Position numbers and translations under genes: made by a program | Part shown: positions 23,656 through 35,791 of the stretch, in pieces | Layout: every line of letters starts with the position of its first letter | Numbering within the stretch: position 1 is the stretch's first letter | The notes under the pieces: generated by a model | Seen by the model: only the letters and a program-made list of their open reading frames with translations | The model's database searches: none | Told to the model about the DNA's origin: nothing | From: Paramecium octaurelia | Lineage: Eukaryota > Ciliophora > Oligohymenophorea > Peniculida > Parameciidae | Assembly (NCBI GenBank): GCA_905182995.1 | Contig: CAJJDP010000009.1 | Span: forward strand, 102,365-166,364 | Length of the DNA: 64,000 nucleotides | Reading direction: 5' to 3'

Positions 23656-25150
23656 TCATTAATCATCTGGATCTGCTTACTAGTCTTATCCATCCTAACC
23701 ATCTTGACCTTCGACTTTTTCTGGCTCAGGGGGTTTTGGTGGATTTTTAGGATTTGGTTCAGGAAATTCTGATTTATCTTCTGGTTCCAATTATAAGTCA
23801 TTGTTTTGGATGGGCACATAAGCTGCTTGAGTATCTTTGAATCCATAACCAACATAAAAAGATGCCCATTGATTTTGCTAAAAGAATTGTTGTTAATAAT
23901 ACATTGGCTACTGTAACAGCCCCACTCCAAGTGTAGTTTTTTAGTATGACAGTTGCATAGACATTGTTGCCAGAATTATCGTCCTTAGGATTATATATCA
24001 TTTAATCTCCAACAGTTTTAATCAGCCAATTAGTTTAATAAAATGGTTCGAGTGGACGATCTTCAGCAATTCCCTTTAATCTGGTTGTTTCACTATCAAG
24101 ATCTGGATTAGCCTCAAGCAAAGCATTTTTTGCTTCCTCAGATAATCCATCTGTGTATAATGTTATTCTTCCTTATTTTAATATTTGTGCAGGAACATGA
24201 ACCCAACTGTCTGGATTTTACAATTCAGCAAATTCTGGGATTTTGAAATCTTCTACAAATTCCAATTCCTTAGCTAAATAGATTAATGTATTGATATACG
24301 ATTGTCCTCTTTTTATTGATAAAGTCCTTTTGGTGCAATTAGATTAGCATGTAAAATCCTTACTAATTGTGCTTTTAAATAATGTTTTTCTTTTCCAGGG
24401 AAAGGAGGATAAGTTTTTAATTCTTAATTCAAATTTCCTGTGCAAACATATTTTATTTCTCTAGCCACCTTCACTTATTCTGGGGTTACCAATGGTAATT
24501 CATTCCAATCAGTCAATACTAAGGATTAAAGGGTTTATTACTATCGTTTGTGACCCAGAAAGTATAGTAATTTACACCATCTCCTCTAGGTTCAGCATTA
24601 GGGGCTAAATAATCGGTTGGTAATTTGGGGACTACTCCTCTGGCTACATAATAATCAGAATTTCTGCATAGTATCTTTCCAAAGAATGTCATTTCAGTTG
24701 CATTAGTTTCAATCTGAAAATAGATGTTGATATTTACACTTAATTACTTAATACTTAATTGGATCTAGTAGGTTTCTTCCTCTCCAAAACCATAACCTGC
24801 AGCTTCTAACAATCTAGCTGATGCAACAAAGTCTTATAAAATAGTAGGCATTTATGCAACTGTTTGACCCTACAATTTAATAGCCATTATACTTTCAGTA
24901 ATTGTGAAACCCTCTTTACCCAATCCGCAAATTCAGGGATTTTGTCTTTCAGATTATTTACTTCACTTTCAGATGACAATTTTTTGAAAAGAAATCTATT
25001 TTTTTTTGTGAAATCCGATAAGAGTTCTATTGAGTTCATATCCTTGTGATTGCTTGACAAGACTTCATTAATGAAGCTGTTGATGTGATCGAAAAGGGTG
25101 ACCCCATTGACATCCGTGTGAGATTTCAAAACCTACGATAATTTGCTCAT
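23656..25150 (-). CDS. RSPH4A/RSPH6A: Radial spoke head protein RSPH4/6
   Basis: Five introns (23, 24, 23, 26 and 25 nt) give 457 residues. Family hallmarks are present in order: AARLLEAAGYGFGEEE-like segment, MTFFGKILCRNSDYYVARGV, PRGDGVNYYTFWV, then WSGAVTVAN and NQWASFYVGYGF near the end, followed by a proline/acid-rich tail (PKNPPKPPEPEK). In other eukaryotes RSPH4A/6A forms the head of the axonemal radial spoke and helps set the beat. The protein should act in Paramecium cilia. The 78-residue region before the first intron looks like a helical N-terminal extension. Confidence 0.95.
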
Positions 25151-25176
25151 TAATATATTTATAATAAAATTTCATA

Positions 25177-26105
25177 TCAGTTATTTAAATCATCAAAATA
25201 GGAATGCTTCAAAGCTTCTTCTGCCGTGATTCTTGCATAAGGATCGTAAACAATCATCTTAGCAAGTAGATCTAATCCTAATGGACATAAATTTGTAATG
25301 TCCCTCCCCAAAGTGGCAGCTGGATTAGTAGGAGTTGGCCATCTTGGAAAAGTACTCTTAAAGTCAGGCAGAGTGCTGACTCCTGGCCAAGTAGACTCCT
25401 TTGGAGTTCCCATGATCTTAAATATCTTGAATAACTAATCAATCTCGGAATCTCCACAAAATAGTGGTCGTTTCTAAGCCATCTCAGCAAATATACAACC
25501 CAAAGACCAAATGTCCACTGGAGTTGAATATTGTCTCTATCCCAATAGAATTTCTGGGGCTCTGTACCATAATGTAATAACTTCGTGGGTGTAGGTTTTT
25601 AGAGGAAGGCCAAATGCTCTTGCCAATCCAAAATCTGCTATTTGAGTGTTTTGTTATTTTATGTCAACTAAAATATTCTAAGGCTTTAAGTCTCTATGAA
25701 TAACTCTATTTTAATGGCAATAATTTAGAGCTTATAACATTTAGTGAATAAATTTCTTCACTTGAACTCTATCTAACTAAGGTACACTTTCCATGTACTT
25801 TTTTAAGTCTAAATCGACAAAGTCAAAGATTAAGTACAACCTTGACTCATCATAAACTACATCTTTCAGAGGAACAATGTTTGGATGTTAGACCTGATAT
25901 TTCTATGCATTCTTACTTCCTTCAATAAAGAAATCTCTCTGATGGCAGTTGACGGAACTCCTTCATCTTCATGATCCATTCTAATTTTCTTCAATGCCAC
26001 TATCTCTCCTGTCTGATTATCTTTGGCCTTATAAACTAATCCGTAGGTTCCTTCTCCTATTTTCTCTAATTTCTAATATCTCTCCTCACTTTAAACGAAA
26101 TCCAT
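25177..26105 (-). CDS. CDK1/2: Cyclin-dependent kinase, PSTAIRE type
   Basis: One 23-nt intron gives 301 residues, a full CDK catalytic domain. Visible motifs: [12 protein letters not shown] glycine loop, VALKKI with the ATP lysine, a perfect PSTAIRE helix (VPSTAIREI), [19 protein letters not shown]-loop [17 protein letters not shown], and [12 protein letters not shown]. The inhibitory Thr-Tyr pair is TY in the glycine loop. Such kinases partner cyclins to drive the cell cycle; Paramecium has several. The APE region and cyclin-binding helix indicate an active enzyme. It lies 26 nt from the RSPH4/6 start on the same strand. Confidence 0.95.
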
Positions 26106-26254
26106 AAATAACTGCAATTCGTTAATTTTAATAATTATATTCTGCCCAAAGCTTTTAGGTTTATTTATTATTATAATTCTTTCAACAATTTAAATCTTCT
26201 TAACACTCTAAATAATTTAGTATTATGATAAAAAATATAATAAATATGCTAAAA

Positions 26255-26876
26255 TCATAGAACATGAATTTGGTTTTTAGTCGTAGTTGTTGTCACAATG
26301 CTCTTTCTTGTCTACATCTTTTTGGTAGCTTCGTTTTCAGCCTCTAACATAACAATTTTTTCATTAAGATCACTATTTAATCCATTCAACTTTTTAAATT
26401 TTTGCTTCATCTCTTCTAGTTAATGCTCTTAATCATAACTTGTTGATTCGATTCTTGTCTCCTATTCCTATAATTGTTAAAACAATTTCATTTTATCATT
26501 ATAATCCTCATCCATTTACCTACAATAACAGATCTTTATACTTCAATTGTTATTCGAGTTTTTCTATTTCACTCTCCATTTCATCGCATTATTAATTAAC
26601 CTCATTTTAAGTAATCTAACAATTCTCAGTCTTCTGATATCCATTCAGTTTTCTATTTTGTGTCTCTAAAGTTAATGCTACATATTTTCTCTCCAAATCC
26701 AAAGCTAATTAACGCCAAGGTTCTTCGATTGATTCAATGTAAACAATCTAAATAGGCCTCGGCACTAAATGCTTTTCCATAATATTGGGAACCTACTCAT
26801 AATGTCTTATCAAAATATTTCCATTTAATGTGGTTCCTGTTTTAACAACAATTCCGTATTTCTCATCAGGGAGCAT
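26255..26876 (-). CDS. Coiled-coil protein with Thr-rich tail, unknown
   Basis: One 22-nt intron gives 199 residues. It starts MLPDEKYGIVVKTGTTLNGN, continues with NILIRHYEQVPNIMEKHLVP, then a long coiled coil (ESEIEKLEQQLK, LEEMKQKFKKLNGLNSDL) and ends with a run of threonines near RKSIVTTTTT. The layout of a short beta-like head plus coiled coil resembles the two larger coiled-coil proteins at 38.5 and 43.2 kb, but no clear homology is asserted. Probably cytoskeletal (inference). Confidence 0.55.
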
Positions 26877-27294
26877 TTAATTTAACAAATAAAATTTATA
26901 TATTTTATTAATAAATTTTAAAACCAATGCTAATTCATATTTATGTGAATTAAATTACAACTTAAATCAATGCACCTTAAAAATCAATTAATTATAATTA
27001 TTATCCAAATTACTATTGTATATTTATTTTCTCTCTGGCTATTCTTTGTTTATTGAATAAAGCAAATGGTTTGTAAAACGAATACCGATTTTTAATTTAC
27101 TACTCTCCTCAATCCCCAAATCGTTTATTAAAAATACGTAAGACAAACAATTGTATAGTTATAACCCCTAATACAATTTATAAAAAATTATGAATTACTG
27201 CGAAAAAACTCAAGGTTCAAGAAATAGCCTTTATAATAAAATCTTAGTATTTATTTATTTTGTTTATATAAAATCAGTTTCAGTTCGCTAACAC
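26877..27294. other. Intergenic, nothing recognised
   Basis: AT-rich sequence between two minus-strand genes. It has no convincing coding frame in any direction with the ciliate code, no repeat and no RNA gene that I can see. It should contain the promoter of the coiled-coil gene on its left and the 3' end signals of DPY30 on its right. Confidence 0.4.
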
Positions 27295-27538
27295 TCATTA
27301 TTATCTAGCTTATGATTTTTCTGGGTTATTCTACAGCAAAAATTGAGCAATAAATTCAATAGGATTAGGAGGTCTTAATAAATAGAAAAAACTAACCTCA
27401 CTTTTGCTACTTCAGTCATTGCCTACAATAGGAGGGGTACCACAGTTTAATCTAAGTAGTTTCTAATTGGAAGGGCTTACAACTATTTCATTTTCTAGAA
27501 GAATAGATGTGATAAAGTACTTCCTCTTCACTTGACAT
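27295..27538 (-). CDS. DPY30: DPY30 protein
   Basis: Two introns (26 and 23 nt) assemble a 64-residue protein: after MSSEEE comes MKQLQALPIRNYLDQTVVPL, LLQAMTEVAKVR, and PPNPIEFIAQFLLQNNPEK before the end. This is an almost complete Dpy-30 motif, the two-helix dimerisation fold that binds an amphipathic helix in COMPASS (H3K4 methylation) and in radial spoke or AKAP proteins. It could serve chromatin or cilia. The length is below most ORF cut-offs and the gene is split by introns, so it is easily missed. Confidence 0.92.
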
Positions 27539-28141
27539 GTATTTATATTTGAAATTTAATTAATATCATTTGTTTAATAAAGATAATACTATATATTACA
27601 ATATAAGTATATACAAATAATGCGAAAAATGATCAAATCATCTCATTAATTAAGGCATATTATTGAAACCTAAAAATATAATCGCCATTGTTTTTTTTCA
27701 CTATTATTCTTTTTATGGACTCTCATATTATTAAAATTATCCATATAGATAATTAATTTGGATTAATCTTCATTTGATAATTATTACATTAACATATCAG
27801 TTTTAATTTCATTAAATCTGATTGATATAGAATTTACATAAACTCATTATCTAAAACCTTATTTAATTTTTAGTTGAGTCAAAACTCTACTTATTAATTT
27901 AAATTTTCAGAGTATAATGAATTTTTCGTTTTGAATATTAATGAATTAAGTTGCTTGATTCCATTTTTAATTTAATCAATCATTTTTCAATGGTAAATTG
28001 ATCATATCATATTTTGCAATCATAAAGAGTAGAATTTCGATAGAAAATTAATAATAGTTTTAGTTTAAGTGTAGCAGAGATACCTATGTATTATAAACCA
28101 TATATTAGAATAAATATTTTATCATAATTAATTAAAGAACT
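27539..28141. other. Intergenic, AT-rich
   Basis: A 600-nt stretch without a convincing gene. A frame on the plus strand from an ATG near 27619 stays open for about 85 codons in the ciliate code and is Ile/Leu/Phe-rich, but in DNA this AT-rich, with only one stop codon, such a length is expected by chance. No repeats, tRNA or other structure is seen. Confidence 0.35.
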
Positions 28142-28474
28142 TCATTCAATCTCTTAATGGGTATTGAACTTATTTATTTCTTCAATTAGTTCTTCTATTA
28201 GCCACGATTAGGATTCGGATATCGCTTTAATTGAGGAAAGCTATTCTTCTACTTCCACGGGATCATTCTGAATTATTTCTATAATATATTATTCATCTTC
28301 TCTTTTTGCTTTGTGCTTAGTTCTTTTTTATTTAATGCCCTTTTCAGAATGATTTTAGATATATTTTTCGCCAACCTCACTCACAATCACTTTACGAATT
28401 TTATTGCATAATTGTTCTATTGAGTTGGATGATTCTTCTTGATTTTAAGATGAAACCTTCCTTTTTGATAGCAT
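28142..28474 (-). CDS. Small charged protein, unknown
   Basis: An intronless 110-residue frame. It begins MLSKRKVSSQNQEESSNS, has a basic centre (KGIKQKRTKHKAKREDEQ) that may be a nuclear signal, and an acidic helical C-terminus (EQLSSIKAISESQSWLIEEL). No family is recognised. It lies 114 nt downstream of a long minus-strand gene. Confidence 0.5.
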
Positions 28475-28588
28475 TCTCTCTGATAATAATTACAAATTTA
28501 ATAAATTACAATATATTATTAACTTAATCTAACATAATTAAAAGAAGAAAATAATTTATAATTAAATTGAATTACAGAAGAACAGAGC

Positions 28589-31095
28589 TCAATACATCTT
28601 TAACACTTTTGAATAAGAATTCAAAATATCAACAACAATTTATGAAAATTGAACATCTTCCCTGCAAATCTTAATTCCTTGACTTTCTGGGAATTTCAGC
28701 AATGCCTCATTCAATTCTTGTATTTTTTCGCTATTGAATATACATACTAATATATACATTAAGTAATTTTTTTTTTAGCATTTTTTTAAGTCAATCAATT
28801 ACAAAATCTGCCAGAACACCATCTTAATTAAGTGAACTTACTTGTTCTCAATTAGATTTTTGGTTAACTCTTTGATATTGAGGTTTGATAATGCCTGATT
28901 AATCTCATTTAGATTAACTTATTCTTATCTCATCGATTATTGAGTTTATTAAAATATTTCTATCAAATAGAATCGATAAAAATATGTAAACTATCTACAA
29001 TCTTTGGCACAACTCTTAATTCTTGAATGCAAGGTTTCCAAGTTCCTTACTTATAATTGTCTTTTTTCAATTTAGGACCCTAATTTAATCACGCAGTATT
29101 AGTTAACAATCACACAACTTAATATGTATACAAGCTGTGTCTCATGATATAGATAAATGGCTGTTTCTAATAGGGTTTCCGTATATTGATTTAGCAATTA
29201 CTTCAAATATATGCTCATTTCATCTAATTTTAAAATCAAGACAGTATGACAATCATTAATTTAATTCATAGTAGATGATTTCTCTAATTGTTACTAAAAT
29301 TCTTTTAATGAATTGTGTAAGCTCTTCTCAAAGAATAAATGAACCATCTCATTTGTAATATTTAGTAAATCCTCTTTACCAAAAATGACTTCTAGATTCT
29401 CTCTAAAGGTTTTGTCCATCAAAACTTATGTAACATGATTGGATTTTTATAATAGGTTGGCAATTGCTTCAATATTGTAAGTACTAACACTCATTACTAA
29501 ACACGACACAAGAGGAATCTTATTTTAAGTGTAATTAACAAGGTTATCAATGATGTTTTTCTTTTGTTCTTCAGCTGTTGCATTCTTTTATATTTTCATA
29601 TTCAATGCTGTAAGTACTGTGTCTAAGACGAAATACTCCACTTAAGAAAGACATTAGTTTTAGTACTTGTATAGCTCACTCAAAATGTAATCATACCTTT
29701 GCAATATAATGTTGATTCTCAGACTTACTGTGGATTGTGGTATGTTTTCATGGAGATCTATAAGTTTCCAATGAAAGAAAGCCTTTTTTGATTCTTGATC
29801 AGATCTTTCATAAATTACAAATTCATCAGAACAATGAGTTGTTTTCAATGTAAACCATATGTAAAAGTCTCTATCTTTTTGGAATTATGTTTATTCAAAT
29901 ACATCGTAAGCATCACTAACATCTAATAGCAACCAATAACATTGTTGCAATAAGATATCACAATATTGTTGTCTTGATTTCTCTTCCACATCATTTTAGT
30001 TGAGAATTTCTTGCTTTTGTAAATCGAAAAAACTTAAAAATTACTAAGCTATTTTTTAATCACTTGATATCAATCCAGATAGAATCTTTTATGCTTCATT
30101 AACCTTCCCACACCTGATCAATAAAAAGAGGATTCCACTTGGGAAAAATTGCCCTATTTAATACAATTCAGTAGTTTATAGATAAGGAAGGTAAAACTCT
30201 TTGAATTTTCGATTTAAATTCTATAAATCTAAGTGACCAATTTATTTAAGCATGTCATTTTCTAAATGCGTGACTGTATTTCGAATAATTTTCTCACTAT
30301 ATTTTAATTGAATTTGAGTACCATTTTTGTTATTAATTCAATGAATTTGATATATTCTTAAACTAATCTGCTAATAATCTCATCTCCACATTGTGAGTGG
30401 TCTCAAAAAGCTCCAAAGTTCTAAAAAGTTTCTCATATATTGATAAATCATTCTTATTTTTGATAAAATTCAAGAGTGCTTAATATAAATGGTTTTCGGT
30501 AAACAATTTTGACAAAATTACTTCACTATATTAATTTAGTTAAATTTCATGTGACACTAATTTTTCAGTTCTATTTGAAGAAGTGAGGATGTCTGCTAAT
30601 TTCTCCTTTTGTCTTGTCATAGTCTTGAGCTCTGTCTTGTGAAAGGAATTGTAAATCTAATTTGTTTATTCGAAGTATTTTACTTATTTATTTTTTTAGA
30701 ACTCTTGCTAAATAGATGAAAAATTTCTGAAATTATCAATTTATATGCTTGAATGATATTACTCCTATTTTTTTTTCATTTCTTGGTTAATTCTATCTCC
30801 TAATCTTTTAATGTGGTCACTCAGATAATCGACATTGCTTTAATTTAGATGAGATTTTTTGAAGAGGGAATCCACCTTTAATCCTATATCCTCAATCATA
30901 AAGTCTAACTAGAGTTAATAAATTACTTTAGGTTTTTTTAAGCTTAATAGGTAAATTAAAAATGTTTGAGATTCTTTTTCTAAGATGATCTGTCTATTAT
31001 GCAATTATGGCTAGATCTTAATCCTACGCTTATTTGTTTTACTATGTCTGTTGTTTATTTTGAGCAATTTATTTCAAAACTTAAGAAGTAGGCAT
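28589..31095 (-). CDS. Large alpha-helical protein, unknown
   Basis: Two introns (34 nt near the start, then 25 nt) give 815 residues. The first intron joins MPTSQVLKQIAQ... to QIILEKESQTFLIYLLSL. The protein is almost entirely helical, without signal or membrane segments, with an N-terminal coiled-coil-like third (DHIKRLGDRINQEMKKKQEQ) and a C-terminal all-helical body. This architecture is common to vesicle-tethering (COG/exocyst-like) and nucleoporin-type proteins, but I cannot match a specific family. If the 34-nt intron is rejected, translation could start at an internal Met near 30899. Confidence 0.6.
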
Positions 31096-31295
31096 ATTAA
31101 AATTTTAAGTGCCACCAATTCCCGCATTCAACCCATTACTATTTATTTGCATATTTTATTTTTAATTAATCAAATAATTTATTCACATATTTTATTTTCT
31201 AGACCAATGTATGATTATAATCCCTTCATTTATGAATACTAATTGAAAAGGATTCAAAATTTAATTGAGCATCCATATCCTCTTTATAATATTGA

Positions 31296-31577
31296 ATGTG
31301 TCCTTTCATATTTTAATACATTAATATAATTGTTTGTTTCTTCCATTTATATTATCCTAACGATTTAATTAAGCATGGAGAAAGGAGAGATAAAATTAAA
31401 AAACTTATTAAATGTGCGAAGTAATAATAAAATGAAAATTCCAATTTTTTGGGTATTTTATGCTATGAAGATTATCGGAAGATTTTTGCTAATAAATAGT
31501 ATCTCAGTCATTAAGAAATGTATTTGAAGGGTGTGTTTAATGATTTTTATATAATCAGCATCAAATATATGCGATGA
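31296..31577 (+). CDS. Small unknown protein (uncertain model)
   Basis: A 93-codon frame MCPFIFQYINIIVCFFHLYY..., later YEDYRKIFANKQYLSHQEM, ends at TGA. The start is uncertain. A second frame beginning near 31207 (MYDYNPFIYEYQLKRIQNLI) is also open upstream and may be a first exon, but I found no intron that joins them. Its last 17 nt overlap the 3' end of the convergent gene on the other strand. Confidence 0.35.
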
Positions 31578-31860
31578 TTCCATTAATTTCTTTACAGTTT
31601 TTCACTTTAGCTTTTATTCTCAATCTAAGACATGATGAAATCAAAATTTACTTTTCAGAGGAACTGACATCCTTTCCTTGGACTGTGACTTTGCAAAATT
31701 CTCCTGATTCACTCAATTTTTCTGGGTTTGCACAAACATTTGGGATTTTAGTTTCTTTTGAATCAGGATACTCAGCATTGATTCGTGGATCTTTTTATTA
31801 GACAAAGTATCTGACTCTTGAAAATTAGAATACCTATCTAATTGTCTTAACAATATTCAT
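31561..31860 (-). CDS. Small Cys-containing protein, possibly mitochondrial
   Basis: A 99-codon minus-strand frame. The N-terminus MNIVKTIRQVFQFSRVRYFV is Arg-rich and amphipathic with no acidic residue, as in mitochondrial presequences. Then come PNVCANPEKLSESGEFCKVT and a basic tail. A 27-nt GTA...TAG stretch in the 3' part keeps frame whether spliced or not, so the tail is ambiguous. A plus-strand frame from 31574 over the same bases is the less convincing reading, because the minus-strand product has more typical composition. Function unknown. Confidence 0.45.
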
Positions 31861-31924
31861 AATTAAATTAATACAAAATTTTGTAATAATTCCTTAGTTG
31901 AGTTAATTACATTTATTAACAAAA

Positions 31925-33381
31925 ATGATTGCAATTGTTTAGACCCCAAGTACTGTACCATCAACTAGATAAAGTAAAACAGTAACTTATTAATTTCACC
32001 TTGATTAGCCTGGAGAATACGATCACTTCAGAAGAATCTTAAAAACTAGATAGAGATTCCCATCAAGTGCAGATTGCAAATTCAGGAAATCTGTAAGCAG
32101 TCCATTAAAAAAATAAAGTGCCAATCAACCTACAGAGAAGCGAGTCCTTCTTACTTTGTAAGATAGACCCAAAACTTAAGCAGATTTACCAGAGAGACCT
32201 CCTGAATATTACAATTTGTTCAACCTACCATATAAAAACTACAAATATTAAAAGCCTCCTGGATAAATCAATGTAGCAGAGTACCTTGAGGGAACATATA
32301 AATTAGGGAAAACCATAGGGATATGGGATAAAAATACACTGCACAAGAAATTAAATGTGAACAAGTATTCGATGATTAAATGAAATTAGCCTTTAGATTA
32401 AAAGAAGCAATTACACATCTGATCATCTTATAAAGGCAAGAAAGCCATAAGGTCCATCGAGTTGTTTGGAAACTATTTACATAGCTAAATTGCAATTAGA
32501 TAATGAACAAACCTAAGAAGGGTTGGTTAAGATGAAGGCAATGGAAGACACTCTAAAATAGGATATTCAAAGGTATCTTGTTGAAGGATCATCGACTCAG
32601 CTTTAAATAAAATTTCCATCATAATCATACATTTTGAATAGATGGACAAGACAATCAATTGGTTAAGAGCCACCTCAATGCTCAAAATGTGAATTGATTC
32701 CTAAATTCTCTTTTCAAAAAAACCAAGTTAACAATAGTGTTGAATCACTGAGGAGATCTATGATATAATTTCAAGCTCAGGAGACTTCTTCATAAATTAC
32801 AGAATTGCCACAACAAATGAAATTTTATAAATTTGAGTAAGGCTTTACTATTGATAGTGCAGTCCAAAAATTAACTCATTTTGGCATCTCTACAAAACTA
32901 AAGGAATGACTATTGAATCTTTAAAGGAGGGCTTTTAGATCTTAAAGAAGCCAATCATAGGTGATAGACTATTATTAAGTTTTGACTTAACTCCTATAAA
33001 TAATGAGGAAAGGGTATCATACAAATAATTCTGCTATTTTGTGAGAGTGTTCATTTACAAGAAGGCCAGTTTAAAGGAGATGATAGACAGTGTACTTAAT
33101 GTAGGTGAATTATTTAATAATAATAGTTTTATGATCCAGAGAGATAATATAGAGTTACAAACAGAGAGTTTATTAATATCAATAGGATACTTTGTGAATA
33201 GTTTATGGAGAAACATCCAACAGTGAAACCAATCTATCAAGAGTTAATCTAAAATTTTAAACTGTCGAAAGTAATTAATGATGAAAATGACGCTTATTTT
33301 GATTAAAAAGCATTTAAGCATGTCTTCATTTCGAATTAGATGCATATTTAAGATATTATAGAATTGATTAGTGATGAGTGA
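31925..33381 (+). CDS. Unknown protein with EF-hand-adjacent-like C-terminus
   Basis: Three introns (25, 26 and 32 nt) fuse what look like separate frames into one 457-residue protein. The N-terminal 200 residues are basic and Pro-rich (LPERPPEYYNLFNLPYKNYK). The middle is charged. The last 150 residues form a helical domain: SFWHLYKTKGMTIESLKEGF, PINNEERVSYKQFCYFVRVF and ENDAYFDQKAFKHVFISNQ, a pattern reminiscent of degenerate EF-hand pairs, without clear calcium ligands. The 26-nt intron is preferred because it removes a TGA and joins two protein-like frames; otherwise two overlapping genes would be needed. Confidence 0.55.
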
Positions 33382-33412
33382 TTAATTAATAAATAAATTA
33401 AATTTTATAAAC

Positions 33413-34904
<1,492 letters not shown>

Positions 34905-35027
34905 GTTTTATGTTGAAAATTGTATAAGTAATTTGTATATAATACGAATTCCTCTTTTATAAACCGATTGTTCTTTATTATATTTTAAAATCAGGAGATA
35001 TAACTTAAATAAATTATTATTCATTTT

Positions 35028-35723
35028 ATGAATACTGCCAAATTTCACAATCGAAGTTTGTCTTACTCTAAATTAAAAAGTACCAATAGAATTATTAATG
35101 GATAATTCAGCGAACCTAATCAATTAAGTTCCAGCATTTTGTAATAAACTCATGAGCAACATTCATTCCCAAAAGCCAAAAGATTTCCATCAGTTTCAAG
35201 AGAATCAACACCTAAAATGCTGTTGTTAAGTGATACAAAAACTAAAAGGTCCACATCCTTTGGATTTGGTACAAAACTCATCAAACCTTTGGACTTGGAA
35301 AGGAGAGATCGATTAAATCCTGCTCCTGGAGACTATTAAGTAAAGGTTTTATAAAGTACAAAATCGTTTTCCTTTGGAAATAAACTAGCTAAAATTGATC
35401 GCTAAGAAGTGCCTGGTCCAGGATAATATCAATTTAAACTATTATCAAAAACTCCTTAATTTAGCATATATGGAAAGATAATGTATCATTATATAAATAT
35501 GCTTAGGGATAAACAGGTATTGCCCAAGTAATAGGCATCCTTTGTTACCTATAATCCAAAAGAGGCTTTGACTTTGAATTAACGATTTAATAAGATATCC
35601 TTTGGAATAGGAGAGAGACCAAAACAAACCTTTAATGAATAAATTCCTGGACCAGGATCCTATCAATGCAAATCCTTATTCGATTTGATTTGCGAAAGGA
35701 GAAAATAAAAAGGTTCTCCTTGA
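35028..35723 (+). CDS. SHIPPO/ODF3-like repeat protein
   Basis: An intronless 231-residue protein. Three repeats with the PGPG/PAPG-x-Y core are visible: NPAPGDYQVKVL, VPGPGQYQFKLL and IPGPGSYQCKSL, separated by SFSFG-like or SFGIGER strands. This is the SHIPPO (STPGR) repeat of ODF3/CIMAP proteins, which lie inside ciliary doublet microtubules in other eukaryotes. The N-terminus is basic and Ser-rich. A microtubule inner protein role is a reasonable inference. Confidence 0.85.
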
Positions 35724-35791
35724 GACCTCACTAATTTTGATTCTTATAGTTTTCCCTTAAAAAATTTCATACCCAAACATGTATATATAAT

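Noticed and set aside
25278-25490. Second minus-strand frame inside the CDK
   Set aside because: Out of frame with the kinase motifs; the in-frame reading gives a complete CDK.
27619-27875. 85-codon plus-strand frame in intergenic DNA
   Set aside because: With one stop codon and high AT content this length is expected by chance; no conserved features.
31574-31801. Plus-strand frame MIPLISLQFFTLAF...
   Set aside because: The antisense reading has a more protein-like composition with a presequence-like start and Cys pair, so the minus strand was preferred.
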